This document shows, one piece after another, positions 54,214 to 63,607 of a stretch of DNA of 64,000 bases. Below the pieces are notes generated by a model that did not search any database, was not told where the DNA came from, and saw only the letters and a program-made list of their open reading frames with translations. Made by a program: the position numbers and the translations under genes. The stretch spans positions 62,001-126,000 of the forward strand of contig NW_026971079.1 in NCBI RefSeq assembly GCF_963678635.1, written 5' to 3'. This DNA comes from Symsagittifera roscoffensis (taxonomy: Eukaryota > Xenacoelomorpha > Acoela > Convolutidae). The number at the start of each line of letters is the position of its first letter. Within the stretch, counting starts at the first letter, position 1.

Positions 54214-54840
54214 TTAAAACTTGAATTTCTTCTCCATGATAAATTTCACAAACAAAGTGTTTAAATCAATTTCCATACAACCATACCCACTTAAAATTAT
54301 GTCAATTATTTTAGAAAACTCAGCAGCGTTTTCACCATTCAAAATATTAGTAAAGCGTTCAATTGTTACGTTAGTTATCAGGTCAGTTTGAGATTGAACA
54401 GATTTAGTCTGAGAGCCGAAGCAAACTTGAGGCAATCGTCTGCGAAGTGGAACCCCACTAACATCTAAGTTGTTGATGGAGTTATAATTCACAGCTATTT
54501 TCAGTTTTTCCATCAGAGGGCCAGACAATTCATAGTTGGAGCAACCCAAAATTAAATATTTGAATGTAGAGAGAAGACAAGGAACAACGAAGGCTTTTGA
54601 AGTCATCTTGTTGAGTAAATCGGTAGACTCTTTCGTAAATTCGACCAGTACATGATAATGTTTTTCGTTGTCAATCGAATGGTTGCAAAAATCTAATTTA
54701 TTCGAATGGGAGGATACTGCAAAATTTGCTTTTGAAGCGAAGCCTGAAAAGTTGGGTTCATGATTCAGGATGAAAAATTTGTAATTTTTACGGAACTGTT
54801 TGAAATAATCAGGGGATTGCTCATACATTGCTTCAACCAT
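54214..54840 (-). CDS. Putative HUH-type endonuclease/Rep-like protein
   Basis: 208 residues from the ATG at 54840. Near the N terminus KFFILNHEP resembles Rep motif I (F.LN). About 40 residues on, EKHYHVLVEFTKES is a His-hydrophobic-His motif followed by a hydrophobic strand, as in motif II of rolling-circle and parvovirus-type nucleases. A motif III Tyr (YxxK) is not certain; candidates are in STFKYLILGCSNYEL. No helicase (Walker) domain follows. The rest is unassigned. It is paired with the PC4-like gene 37 bases upstream on the same strand. Motif-level evidence only, so an unrelated fold is possible. Confidence 0.4.
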   Translation of the reverse strand: MVEAMYEQSPDYFKQFRKNYKFFILNHEPNFSGFASKANFAVSSHSNKLDFCNHSIDNEKHYHVLVEFTKESTDLLNKMTSKAFVVPCLLSTFKYLILGCSNYELSGPLMEKLKIAVNYNSINNLDVSGVPLRRRLPQVCFGSQTKSVQSQTDLITNVTIERFTNILNGENAAEFSKIIDIILSGYGCMEIDLNTLFVKFIMEKKFKF

Positions 54841-54877
54841 TGCTTTGAAGTTTCAATCGAATAACGAGTTGATAATG

Positions 54878-55237
54878 TTACACAACCCGACAGTTATCAT
54901 CGTTTTCACTTTCGCATTCCTTTTCAGAGCATGAAAATTTTTTAGATTTGTTTCGCTTTTTTCTAAGTTTTTCAGTCACGTCGCAGTTTTTTGCTTTCGT
55001 CAACCTTTTGATTTTTGTATAATTGTCCGCCAAGGACTCGAATTCACCAGTTGACAAAGTTATTCCTTGTCGATACTTGAAAGTTCCCTCTTCGTCTTTT
55101 TTGTACAATTTGATAGTTATGTAAGTACCGGTCTGTGCGAATGTTTTTGCACCGACTCTAACTAAACGTTTATCATTCGAAGATATATCCCTAAAATCAT
55201 CGAAATAGTCTACATCCGTGTCAAGAGAAGCGTACAT
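54878..55237 (-). CDS. PC4/p15-like single-stranded-DNA-binding protein candidate
   Basis: 119 residues from ATG 55237. The core KRLVRVGAKTFAQTGTYITI, then KLYKKDEEGTFKYRQGITLS and FESLADNYTKI, fits the PC4 fold: four strands with a basic loop, a GI.L turn and a helix. A Lys/Arg-rich and then acidic, Ser-containing C-terminal tail follows. PC4-type proteins bind unwound DNA and act in transcription or replication. It is transcribed with the HUH-like gene and divergently from the gene at 55864. It may be a distant relative of the protein at 47307. Confidence 0.5.
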   Translation of the reverse strand: MYASLDTDVDYFDDFRDISSNDKRLVRVGAKTFAQTGTYITIKLYKKDEEGTFKYRQGITLSTGEFESLADNYTKIKRLTKAKNCDVTEKLRKKRNKSKKFSCSEKECESENDDNCRVV

Positions 55238-55863
55238 TATAAATGAATAACAACCAACTAGTTTTTAGTGTGGAACGTTGAAGAATGACTGATCACAGTA
55301 TACGAGACAGATCATGCGCTCACAAAGTAAAAATTTAAATGATAACGTTTACGAGCGCCCTAAGCTATATTGATAAGACTTAATCACCAAGGATATAATT
55401 TCTTTAACGATAAACCTCTTTTCATATGGGTATTTAGTTACTTTTTCCCCCGGCTATTGTCTAAAAATCTTCTAGTGTTATTTATTGTGACGGTTATTTT
55501 AATGACTGTTATGAATCATGGTAATGAATTTCTAACAGCATAACAAAGAATGTCTGGCAAACTATCATGAAAACTTGATTTTGAGTGCTTTCGCCCGTAG
55601 CCACTATAATAAAGCTATCACATAAATCTAAAAAATCGGGTTTTCACATTCATTCCTAACATGACCTCAGGCGTCATGCTTAAAAGAATGAATAAAATTT
55701 GATAGCCTCGCCTAAAAAGTTATTAGCTTTGACCTAATTGAACTATGCCACCCCTTTCCTGATCTCATTCTCATTAATAAACTTTTCATACTTTTCATTC
55801 TCTCAATTTCATTTCGGTAGTTCAGTCATTTCATTTTAACAAAACTTTAAACCTCTTCAAGTC
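55238..55863. promoter_or_regulatory. Divergent intergenic region of the cassette
   Basis: This 626 bp lies between the start codons of the minus-strand pair and the plus-strand gene, so it must hold both promoters. It is AT-rich, with several TATA-like words (for example TATAAATG next to the 55237 start). No origin motif or internal repeat stands out by eye. Confidence 0.4.
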
Positions 55864-56580
55864 ATGACTAGTCCTTTACAAATAATCTCAGTGTCTGATC
55901 GAGAAAGAACAATTATTTACCAAACATACACGAGAGAGTCGATTGCAGTCATCCATCAACAGAAAGAGAGAGTCTCTCCGTCTACAGCAAGTCCGTTCAA
56001 TGACTTGGCTCCCCGAAAAAACGACGAGAATCAAAACGAGGAATGGACTACAAAAAGTCATATCATGCTACCGAACTACCTCCTTGATCACATCGATCTA
56101 CTTAGACAGAATCGAAAACGAATGTACGAGAGTTGCACTATTCACGAGAGCTATCCGGCATTAGAAAAGACGGAGATAAACGACACAACCTCGCTCGAGC
56201 AGTCTCCAAGAAAAATTCTCTTCGCGTATGACTGCGAGTCAATGCCGTTGTATGAAAATCAGGAGGGATGTATTCGTGATTATGCAGAGCGCGAAGCGTA
56301 CTGGGATATTCCGACAGCAATGTCTCCCGAGTCGTTTGTTAGGGGAGCAGTTTCAACTCCAGAACAATCAACTTCCTATTCGGATGCTCGGGTTTCATCT
56401 AGTGCGGAGACAATTGATCTAGTCACCCCAGATCTCATTCAAGGCACTCCTCCAAATGCAGCTTGCTATGCGCCAAAAAAAAGAGAAAACTACAGTTTCG
56501 AGGTTTCTAATAACTTAAACAAAAAACTTTCCTTTGTTTCAAATATTATTCCAAGGTTTTATATTTTCATTTTTGTTTGA
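55864..56580 (+). CDS. Unrecognised acidic/disordered protein of the cassette
   Basis: 238 residues from ATG 55864. The first part has a possible helical segment (LLDHIDLLRQNRKRMYES). The middle is rich in Glu, Ser, Thr and Pro (EQSPRKILFAYDCESMPLY, STPEQSTSYSDARVSSS). There is an ETIDLVTPDLI stretch resembling a SUMO-interacting hydrophobic core flanked by acids. The last 30 residues turn hydrophobic (IIPRFYIFIFV) and AT-rich, so an intron donor or frame change near 56500 is possible. Base composition is higher in GC than the flanks. No family is recognised. Confidence 0.5.
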   Translation: MTSPLQIISVSDRERTIIYQTYTRESIAVIHQQKERVSPSTASPFNDLAPRKNDENQNEEWTTKSHIMLPNYLLDHIDLLRQNRKRMYESCTIHESYPALEKTEINDTTSLEQSPRKILFAYDCESMPLYENQEGCIRDYAEREAYWDIPTAMSPESFVRGAVSTPEQSTSYSDARVSSSAETIDLVTPDLIQGTPPNAACYAPKKRENYSFEVSNNLNKKLSFVSNIIPRFYIFIFV

Positions 56581-56757
56581 TTTGACTTCTAAGCTGTTTT
56601 AACATTACTGTGTGTATATTTTTTGTCTCAGTTTTTATTTTGCTTAATAGATCAATTAAAGTTTGCCCCGTAAAGTTTTCAGCAAAATGTTAGAGAAAAA
56701 CTAGAAAAAAATCACAAATCGAGAATAATTTTACGCTAAAATTGTTGTTTGAGAAAG

Positions 56758-56760
<3 letters not shown>

Positions 56761-56794
<34 letters not shown>
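56761..56794. repeat. (GA)n microsatellite
   Basis: Seventeen uninterrupted GA units downstream of the unrecognised plus-strand gene inside the cassette. Confidence 0.95.
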
Positions 56795-56797
<3 letters not shown>

Positions 56798-57630
56798 ATA
56801 CACTTGCTCAGTAGTGAACCCCATTTGGAATATCCTTTTCGGGATATTGCTTTCTTTTCAAAAGAAAGATAAATATGGAAGGGTCCAACATTTTCTTGTT
56901 GGTAGTCCAACCATATTTATTTGGCTTTTTTTATCAAACACTCTCTGTCCTCTCTCTCTCATCATACTTTGTGCCCGGTGGGGTTAGCCAGGTCTTACGC
57001 AAAGTAACAGAGAGTGTTTTAACCCATAAATCTGCATTATATTACATTCATATACATGTTTTGGGTGTAAAACGGACAATTTTTTGGTAAAAATGTGAAA
57101 AAAAAAATTATGTTTTTTTTTTCGAAAAATGAACATGACCCTTAACCCTGCTCAGAAATTCATGGCAAATTGATTGAGGGTAGTTTCAATGGATTTGGAG
57201 AGAAAAAAATTTTTTCCCAATTTTTTTTTTTCAATATTTTCACAAAAATCAGATTTTCTCAAAAAATCACAACTTTTTAAGCGTCTACTCTCATTGATTG
57301 GGCTATAATTGTTTTTTTTTAATTTCTACGCTTGTCCTAATTACGTATCAGATAGCTCCTAAAATTTTCAAACCACATTCACTTGAATTTAAAACGAGAA
57401 CGAATAATTCAAGCTAAAAATGAAGGAAAAAAGAAGTTAAAAAATTATGTTTTTTAAATTTCGAACTTGACCAGTAGAACTGTGCTCGAGGTCCCACAAA
57501 ACTTACTGGTTTTTTTGTTGATAGATTTAAAAGACACTTTTTTAAACATTACTTTTCCTTTTTTCACAACATAAAAAGTTTGAGGTTTTCCTTTATTTTG
57601 AAAAAAAAAATTTCACTTGAAATTACAGAA
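56795..57630. other. AT-rich non-coding end of the cassette
   Basis: No gene is supported. An inverted pair, AAACACTCTCTG (about 56937-56948) and CAGAGAGTGTTT (about 57009-57020), could form a 12 bp stem. From 57090 to 57620 the sequence is A/T homopolymer-rich, with many runs of eight or more T or A. Confidence 0.5.
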
Positions 57631-57744
57631 CGGGAGGCGTTCCCGAGGAGCGTAGCGACGAGCAACGCCGGGTTAGCTATTGCCCCTTAAACCAAACGGC
57701 CATGCCTTAATATTTCGAAGGACATGATATGAAATGTTTCACGG
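57631..57744 (-). repeat. Right arm of the internal inverted repeat
   Basis: The reverse complement of 54048-54161, with five substitutions and no gaps. The AACGCC/GGCGTT internal stem is preserved (57636-57641 pairing with 57664-57669). Confidence 0.9.
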
Positions 57745-58435
57745 GACACTGAATGACATGAAGGAAACTTTGATTCCGATATCTTTTACACATTCAAATG
57801 ACAATCTATGCTTATCATGCATCGGTAACTATCAAGGTGTCAAATTTGCAAAATTTTCATTTTTTAAGTTTACTAGTTTATTTCAACTTAATTAGTTAGT
57901 TGAGGGCTTTACTTTCTGAATACTTTTATCTCATGTTTCTACTTTTTATTATACCTATTTACGCAAACCAAGAAGTGGGCTTGAAATCATTAGGAAATTA
58001 CTGTTTCACAGTTAAAATTAGTCAGAAAAAGTTTTAGGCTCTATCTGAATCATTCTAAGCTTTAAATTTTGTAATTTAGTGCTGAAATGTTAATTGAAAG
58101 TCTAAACCAGTCCCCTAAAAAAGCCAAAACTTTATCGCTAACCCTTAAAATTAACAGCAAAAGTTTGAGGCTGTAAATGAATCAGTTTTTAGTATACAAA
58201 ACCCCTGCACTTGAGCAGAGTGATGAGACATATAGAGCTTAAAGCTAGAATAAACCCTGTTTTTGGAAAGGAAAGTACTTATTGTCAAGACGGCGAAGTA
58301 TAACTCTCGTTAATGGCTTCTACTTGCCCTTACCCGCAAAGTTTTTTGGTGCTAGTCACTTCTCGCTTTTGCTTTTTCATAACCAGTTCTACTTCTTGAA
58401 ATTTTCTTGAATTACTTCAGTAACTGCAACAAACA
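57745..58435. other. Spacer upstream of polymerase B
   Basis: About 690 bp without a supported coding frame, between the cassette and the polymerase ATG. It presumably holds the polymerase promoter. No decisive element was identified. Confidence 0.4.
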
Positions 58436-61400
58436 ATGCCGAACTCTACTTCTATCGCGACACCTGTTCCTTGCCAGCAGTGCGGAAAAATACTGAGCTC
58501 TAAAAGGAACTTGAGAAGACATGAGCAAAAAGTTCACAAGATCCTTCCTCCCCCTCCTCCTCAAACTGTTTGCGATGAGTGTCTCGAGTCATTCGAGAGT
58601 TTGTCGGAAGCCCGAGAGCACGTCGAGCTGGTACATGACATGACTTCGAATAGTCATTGTATCTATTGCCATACAATATTTCTCACCGCGGAAAGCTATG
58701 GACAACACTTGCTGAAGAAGCACGCATTGCCAGTTTGGGACGGCATTGAGACGACGTCTTCCGCTGCCCCAACGGAAAGCGCGTTCAGAGGCAAATTGCG
58801 TCGATACGATCTCAAAGTTGGTGAAAAAGAAATGGATTTGCTTCAAGTCATGATGCAAAACAAGGAGGAAATAGATGCTCTTATACTGGAAAGGGTCAAA
58901 GAGGGTCCGAACAAGGTGCAATTCCACGTGGAAGTGGGAATGATCAAAATTCCCACTGTGCAAGACGGGGACAGTGGAAACTTCGAAAGGACCATGCTGT
59001 TTCTGAACACTAAGACATTGACAGTGTACTTCGAGGGAATAGCTGGGGTTCAATTCTTGGAACTGATTGAACATATGGTCAACCAAGTCAATTCGTTCTC
59101 TTCTCATGGTAGCGGATGGATTATTGACAGAATTGAAAAATTGCAAATCAGTTTCGCGGCCTTCTCACCAATAAGAGCAGGATCCTACCTCGAGCTACCT
59201 GATGCACTCAGCGCAGCATCTACTCTGCTCACAAATATCAACACTAAAGATGATGACCGTTGCTTTCTCTACTGCTTTGTTGCCGCATATCACAATGTGA
59301 ATGAGCCGGCCCTCTACCTTACATCTAGACGGTGGCTGGAGAAAAACAAAGTCTCAACCTACAATCTCGACAAAGAAGGAATTGTGAAAATCAATGGGGA
59401 ATACGAAATGCCAATGGGTCTGATGGATATGGACAGATTTGAAAAGTTGAACAATTGTCAAATCAACGTCTTCCGGTAAGCAAATTCTAATTGCCTTCTA
59501 AAAATTTTAAAATTCCTTCAATAATGTTCTTCACCTATTCAAACACCCTTTTTATTTCATTCCAAACCTAGGAATAAAAATTATTTTTCTGTTCAGGTAC
59601 AACGATGGCGAATTGTTGCCCATAAGAGTATCGAGCAGATGCACTACTAGCCTGATTGTGGACTTGTTGCTGCTGACAGATGGATCAAAATATCACTATG
59701 TGTTGATGAGTGATCTCCAGAAACTGGTCGAGTACGTGCGGCACAACGTGCACCAATTTCAATCTGAGATTTGTCGCAAATGTTTCCACACATGCGCTTC
59801 ATTCGAAACTCTGAGAAGACATCAAGAACTGTGCTACCAAGACGAAGATGTCGTCATAACAATGCCCAAGCCGGGAAAAGATGACCACAAGTTCAAAAAC
59901 TTAACAGCTCGTTGGTACGTACCCAGAGTAATCTACTTTGATTTGGAGTCACTGCTCTTACCAGTATACGGACCGCAACCTGATCCGCGAAAGTCTAGCA
60001 CGCAAACAATTGAAATCCATCAACCGTGCGGCTACGCGTTAGCAGTAATCGAATTTGGGAAAAAAGACCTGTTAAAGTTTGAGCTTAAAAGAGGACCGAA
60101 TGTGATGGAAGAGCTAATTAGCTCCCTTGAATCGTTAGCGAGACAAATTTACGTAGAAAAAAGGAAATATTACACTTTCACTGGTATAACAGACCAGGAA
60201 CGGGAAGATGCTACAATTTGTTGGATATGCGAGAATGATTTTTCCGACAATGATCAAGTGGTACTTGATCATTGCCATTACACCAACAAGTTTCTGGGTT
60301 GGGCACACAATGAGTGTAACGTTAATAGAAAAACAACAAATTACATTCCAGTGGTAGCTCATAATTTGTCAAATTATGATTTACACTTTATAATCAAAGC
60401 GCTGGCAAAAAGCGATTCGGAAAACACTTTTTCCGTAATACCCGCATCTGAAGAAAAATATATATCCTTGACAATCTCAGTCTACATAAAAACGTACACG
60501 GACAAAAACGGAAAAATCAAAAAACTCTACGAAAATCTGAGATTCATCGATTCGTATAGGTTCATGCTAGCATCGTTGGCAAAACTTGTCGATAATTTGC
60601 CCAACGAAAAGTTTTTTCTGCTGGAGAACTATTTTGAAAAACTCGGCCACTCATGTGAAAAAGTCAGTCTGTTGAAACAGAAAGGGCATTACCCCTACTC
60701 ATACTTCAACTCATTCGAAAAATTCCGAGAAACTCGCCTTCCCCCACGAGCAATGTGGAAAAATAGTCTAACAGGAGGGGATGTGAGTGTTTCAAGAAGC
60801 GAGTACAACCATGCCCTTAAAGTTTTCACCGAACTGAAGTGTGGCTCACTTGGTGATTACCACGACTTGTACTTGACTACAGATGTGCTATTGCTTGCTT
60901 CCGTTTTCGAAGCTTTTCGTGAAGTTTGCTATCAAACATACGGGCTGGATTGCGCCTGTTACTTCACGGCAAGTAACCTTTCCGGGGACGCCTTTCTAAA
61001 AGTTTGTAAGCCCGAACTGAAACTCTTAACGGACCGTGAACATCTAGACCTTGTGCAGCGAATGATACGAGGAGGCATGTCGTCGGTTTACGCGCGCCGA
61101 TTTTACAAAGCAAACAATAAATACCTCGACGATTTTTCGCCCTCAGAACCATCAAGCTACATCCTCAATATTGATGCAAACAATTTGTACGGGGGGATAA
61201 TGAAACACTGCCCTTTACCCTTAAACGATTTTTCAATAGTTGAAAAAAGTCTGGCAGACATACTGCTCACCAGCGAAACCTCAGAGTGGGGTTATATAGT
61301 TGAAGTCAATTTAACCATACCCGACGAGCTTAACGACTTCTTTGCTGATTACCCCCTTGCCCCCTCTCGTGAAGTAGTGGACATCGGTGCAATGAGCAAC

Positions 61401-63015
61401 GAGCAAGTCGACATGTTGGGAAAATTGGGAATCACCACACTGCCAAAAGTGCCAAAGCTTCTACAGACCTTGCATCCTAAAGAAGGTTATGTTTTGCACT
61501 ACCTTACCCTAAAATTGTACCATGAGCTGGGAATGAAAATAACTCACCTCGGAAAAGTTCTTCAGTTCCGCCAAAGTCACTGGATGGCACCCTTTGTCGA
61601 CCTCAACACCCGCCTACGAAAAGCCGCGGTAAATAAATTCCAGGAGAACTTCTACAAGCTAATTGTTAATTCAGCTTTCGGTAAGACAATGGAGTCTAAG
61701 TTAGGAAGAAAGAAGCTGGAGATTGTAAGGAATGAGAGAGAACTTTTACAAAAAACAGCTCTGAGCACAATGAAAAGCTTTCAAATCATTGACGATCAAT
61801 TAGCCACAATTAGCTTTTCAGTAACAAAAATATTATGGGATAAACCTATGATAGTTGGTGCGACCATCCTAGACCTCGCCAAGCGTTTCATGTTTCAGTT
61901 TCATTATCAAAAAATGAAACCAAATCTAAACTTGGAACTCCTTTACTCCGACACGGATAGTTTTATTTACGCTATAAAAACTGATGACGTTTACCGAGAC
62001 TTGGAGAAAATAAAAGCTGATTTCGACTTTTCAAATTACGATAAGGACCATTTCTTGTTCGAGGACACCAACAAGAAAGTTGTGCTGAAGTTCAAAGACG
62101 AGACTGGTGGGAAGCCGATCAGAGAATTCATCGCCCTAAAACCGAAACTATATTCGGTCGTCCTTAATGGTAAATAAAATTTAAGCCACCCTTCCACCCC
62201 CATTCCTACCTTTTACAGAACAAAAATACCACCACCAACCTACCTACACCCCTTAATTTGTTGCATTAAACTATGGGCATTTAGCTGATTTGGGCAACAT
62301 TATACAATGTTGCCTAAACGTTGATTTATCTGACAACATATTCCCTCTTTTTTCCACTTTTTTAATCATAATTTGGAGTCTTCTGCTCTTTTTTGGTAAA
62401 ATGAATCAAATTTTGTTCGGTATAAATTGAGTGGCTGAAGTGAAATGAAGCTATCCCCTACGTTGTAGAAAAGAATAATAATTTTGCTTCTGTTTAGAAG
62501 GCACTCAAAAATTGAGTGCCAAAGGAATTAAACGGAGTGCACAGAGAGAATTGGTCCACCAAACCTTCAGGGACACATTATTCACTGGAAAAACAATGAG
62601 AGTATACAACTATAATATAGTTTCGAAAGGTCACACCAATATGACAGTGAAACAAAACAAACTTGCATTATCACCATTCGACTCAAAACGTTTTCTACTT
62701 TTCGACGGAATTTCGACAGTGCCCTTTGGCCATAAAACCGCTGAAGAAAATGCTTTTCTAGAAGACATTTACATGGACACCGAGTGGGCCAACTCATACA
62801 ATGAAACTGATAACAGTTCTCCCGATTTTACACTTCCGGATTGGAGATTTTTACAGCGGCCCTACTCAGAAGTAGAGCTGCAAGAAGAAGAAGAAGCTTC
62901 TAGTAGCCGAGTCCGTGAACGTCCCCCTATAAAAAACCCATTTATTTTATCTGAAGCTTCAGAAGAACGACCATCTAAAAAACAGCGCAAAGAAAACCAA
63001 AACAATAAACATTAA
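58436..63015 (+). CDS. polB: Protein-primed family B DNA polymerase of the Polinton (three exons)
   Basis: Exons 58436-59475, 59597-62169 and 62498-63015 join in frame to about 1,376 residues, the usual Polinton size. Exon 1 has three C2H2-type fingers (CQQCGK...RRHEQKVH; CDEC...HVELVH; CIYC...HLLKKH). Exon 2 has another Cys-rich finger, exonuclease I FDLES (Asp near residue 462), and an inserted HNH/Cys-His module (CWICENDF ... DHCHYT ... AHNECN). It also has exonuclease II NLSNYDLHF, motif A NIDANNLYGG (near 872), motif B NSAFGKTME (near 1037) and motif C YSDTDS (near 1130). Exon 3 has the family C terminus (SPFDSKRFLLFDGI) and an acidic tail. All catalytic residues are present, with no stop in the exons. 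It replicates the element from protein-primed ends. Confidence 0.92.
59476..59596 (+). other. Intron 1 of polymerase B
   Basis: 121 bp from GTAAGC to a pyrimidine-rich TTTTTCTGTTCAG. Without splicing the frame stops at once (TAA at 59477-59479). With splicing the Arg codon CG|G is completed and the next exon continues the family sequence (RYNDGELLPIRVS). Confidence 0.9.
62170..62497 (+). other. Intron 2 of polymerase B
   Basis: 328 bp from GTAAAT to TTGCTTCTGTTTAG. It rescues the frame from TAA at 62175-62177 and joins KPKLYSVVLN to SAKGIKRSAQRELVHQ, as in intact polymerases. It is AT-rich and contains stops in all plus frames. Confidence 0.85.
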
Positions 63016-63374
63016 AGTCTGAAACATATATTTTCAGATGATTTTTACTCTTCGTCCTTTTTATACTTCGACTTGTATATGTTTTGGTTTTTACCAATTT
63101 ACAACTAATAAAATGCTCGTATTGAGCTCAATCACTGTTTTAACATAAATAGCTTCAGGCAAATAAACTAGTAGACGCAAACCAAGTGTTAATTCAAACA
63201 AATGTGTGAAATCCTTAGGCTTGTTAACAAACTTTAATAGCATGACAAATCTTTGACGAAAAGAAAGAAAGAAAGCCAGGAAATGATATCCACATGAAAC
63301 TAGGACGAAAAAGAAAAGTTCAGGATTTAGGACGATTAATTTTAATTATCGCGGGAAAAGGGACCGCTTTAAAA
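63016..63374. other. Right-end spacer of the Polinton
   Basis: About 360 bp, AT-rich, with AATAAA-like words after the polymerase stop (near 63103). It holds no supported gene before the right terminal repeat. Confidence 0.4.
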
Positions 63375-63607
63375 GGAATTAGAAGGAATTATTGTATCGC
63401 GTCCCGGTTGTTGAGCTCAGCTTAACAAGATCCTAAGGAGGGGGTCTTTTACTTTAGGGGTGGCAACTTGCGATCATTTACAAAATCCTAGGATAGGGGT
63501 CCTCCAAAAAATTAAGGACCCCTTTCCTAGGATTTTGCTTTACGTGAGGACCCCCCCTTAGGAAGGACCCCCCCCCCTTAGGATCCGGGACACGATACAA
63601 TACTACT
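63375..63607 (-). repeat. Polinton right terminal inverted repeat
   Basis: About 233 bp, ending ACACGATACAATACTACT, the reverse complement of the left end. It carries the same internal inverted pair, TTGTATCGCGTCCC (63392-63405) and GGGACACGATACAA (63587-63600), with one change. The two C/G runs are shorter than in the left copy. Confidence 0.9.

Larger units (their letters stand above)
54048..57744. mobile_element. Inverted-repeat-bounded cassette nested in the Polinton
   Basis: 114 bp arms (54048-54161 and 57631-57744), inverted and differing at five positions, enclose 3.47 kb. Inside are two minus-strand genes (HUH-like and PC4-like), one divergent plus-strand gene, a 0.6 kb shared upstream region, a GA microsatellite and about 0.9 kb of AT-rich non-coding sequence. 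The cassette lies exactly between the morphogenesis block and polymerase B. No clear target duplication flanks the arms. It could be a nested transposon, an integrated linear single-stranded-DNA element or a Polinton-specific invertible module. Confidence 0.6.
45332..63607 (+). mobile_element. Polinton/Maverick DNA transposon, complete, 18,276 bp
   Basis: Bounded by terminal inverted repeats beginning AGTAGTATTG and flanked by a perfect 6 bp duplication, CCCGAG, as expected for Polintons. It encodes the hallmark set: packaging ATPase, retroviral-type integrase, adenain-like protease, major and minor capsid proteins and protein-primed DNA polymerase B. Genes outside the cassette at 54048-57744 are on the plus strand and mostly overlap or abut by a few bases, a virus-like layout. 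Integrase, an exonuclease-like gene and the protease start are damaged. ATPase, capsid proteins and polymerase B have open frames. Confidence 0.95.

Noticed and set aside
62178-62511. Polymerase B ending at the stop at 62177 with a separate gene after it
   Set aside because: A canonical GT...AG intron joins the two frames in phase and the downstream part carries the polymerase C-terminal block.
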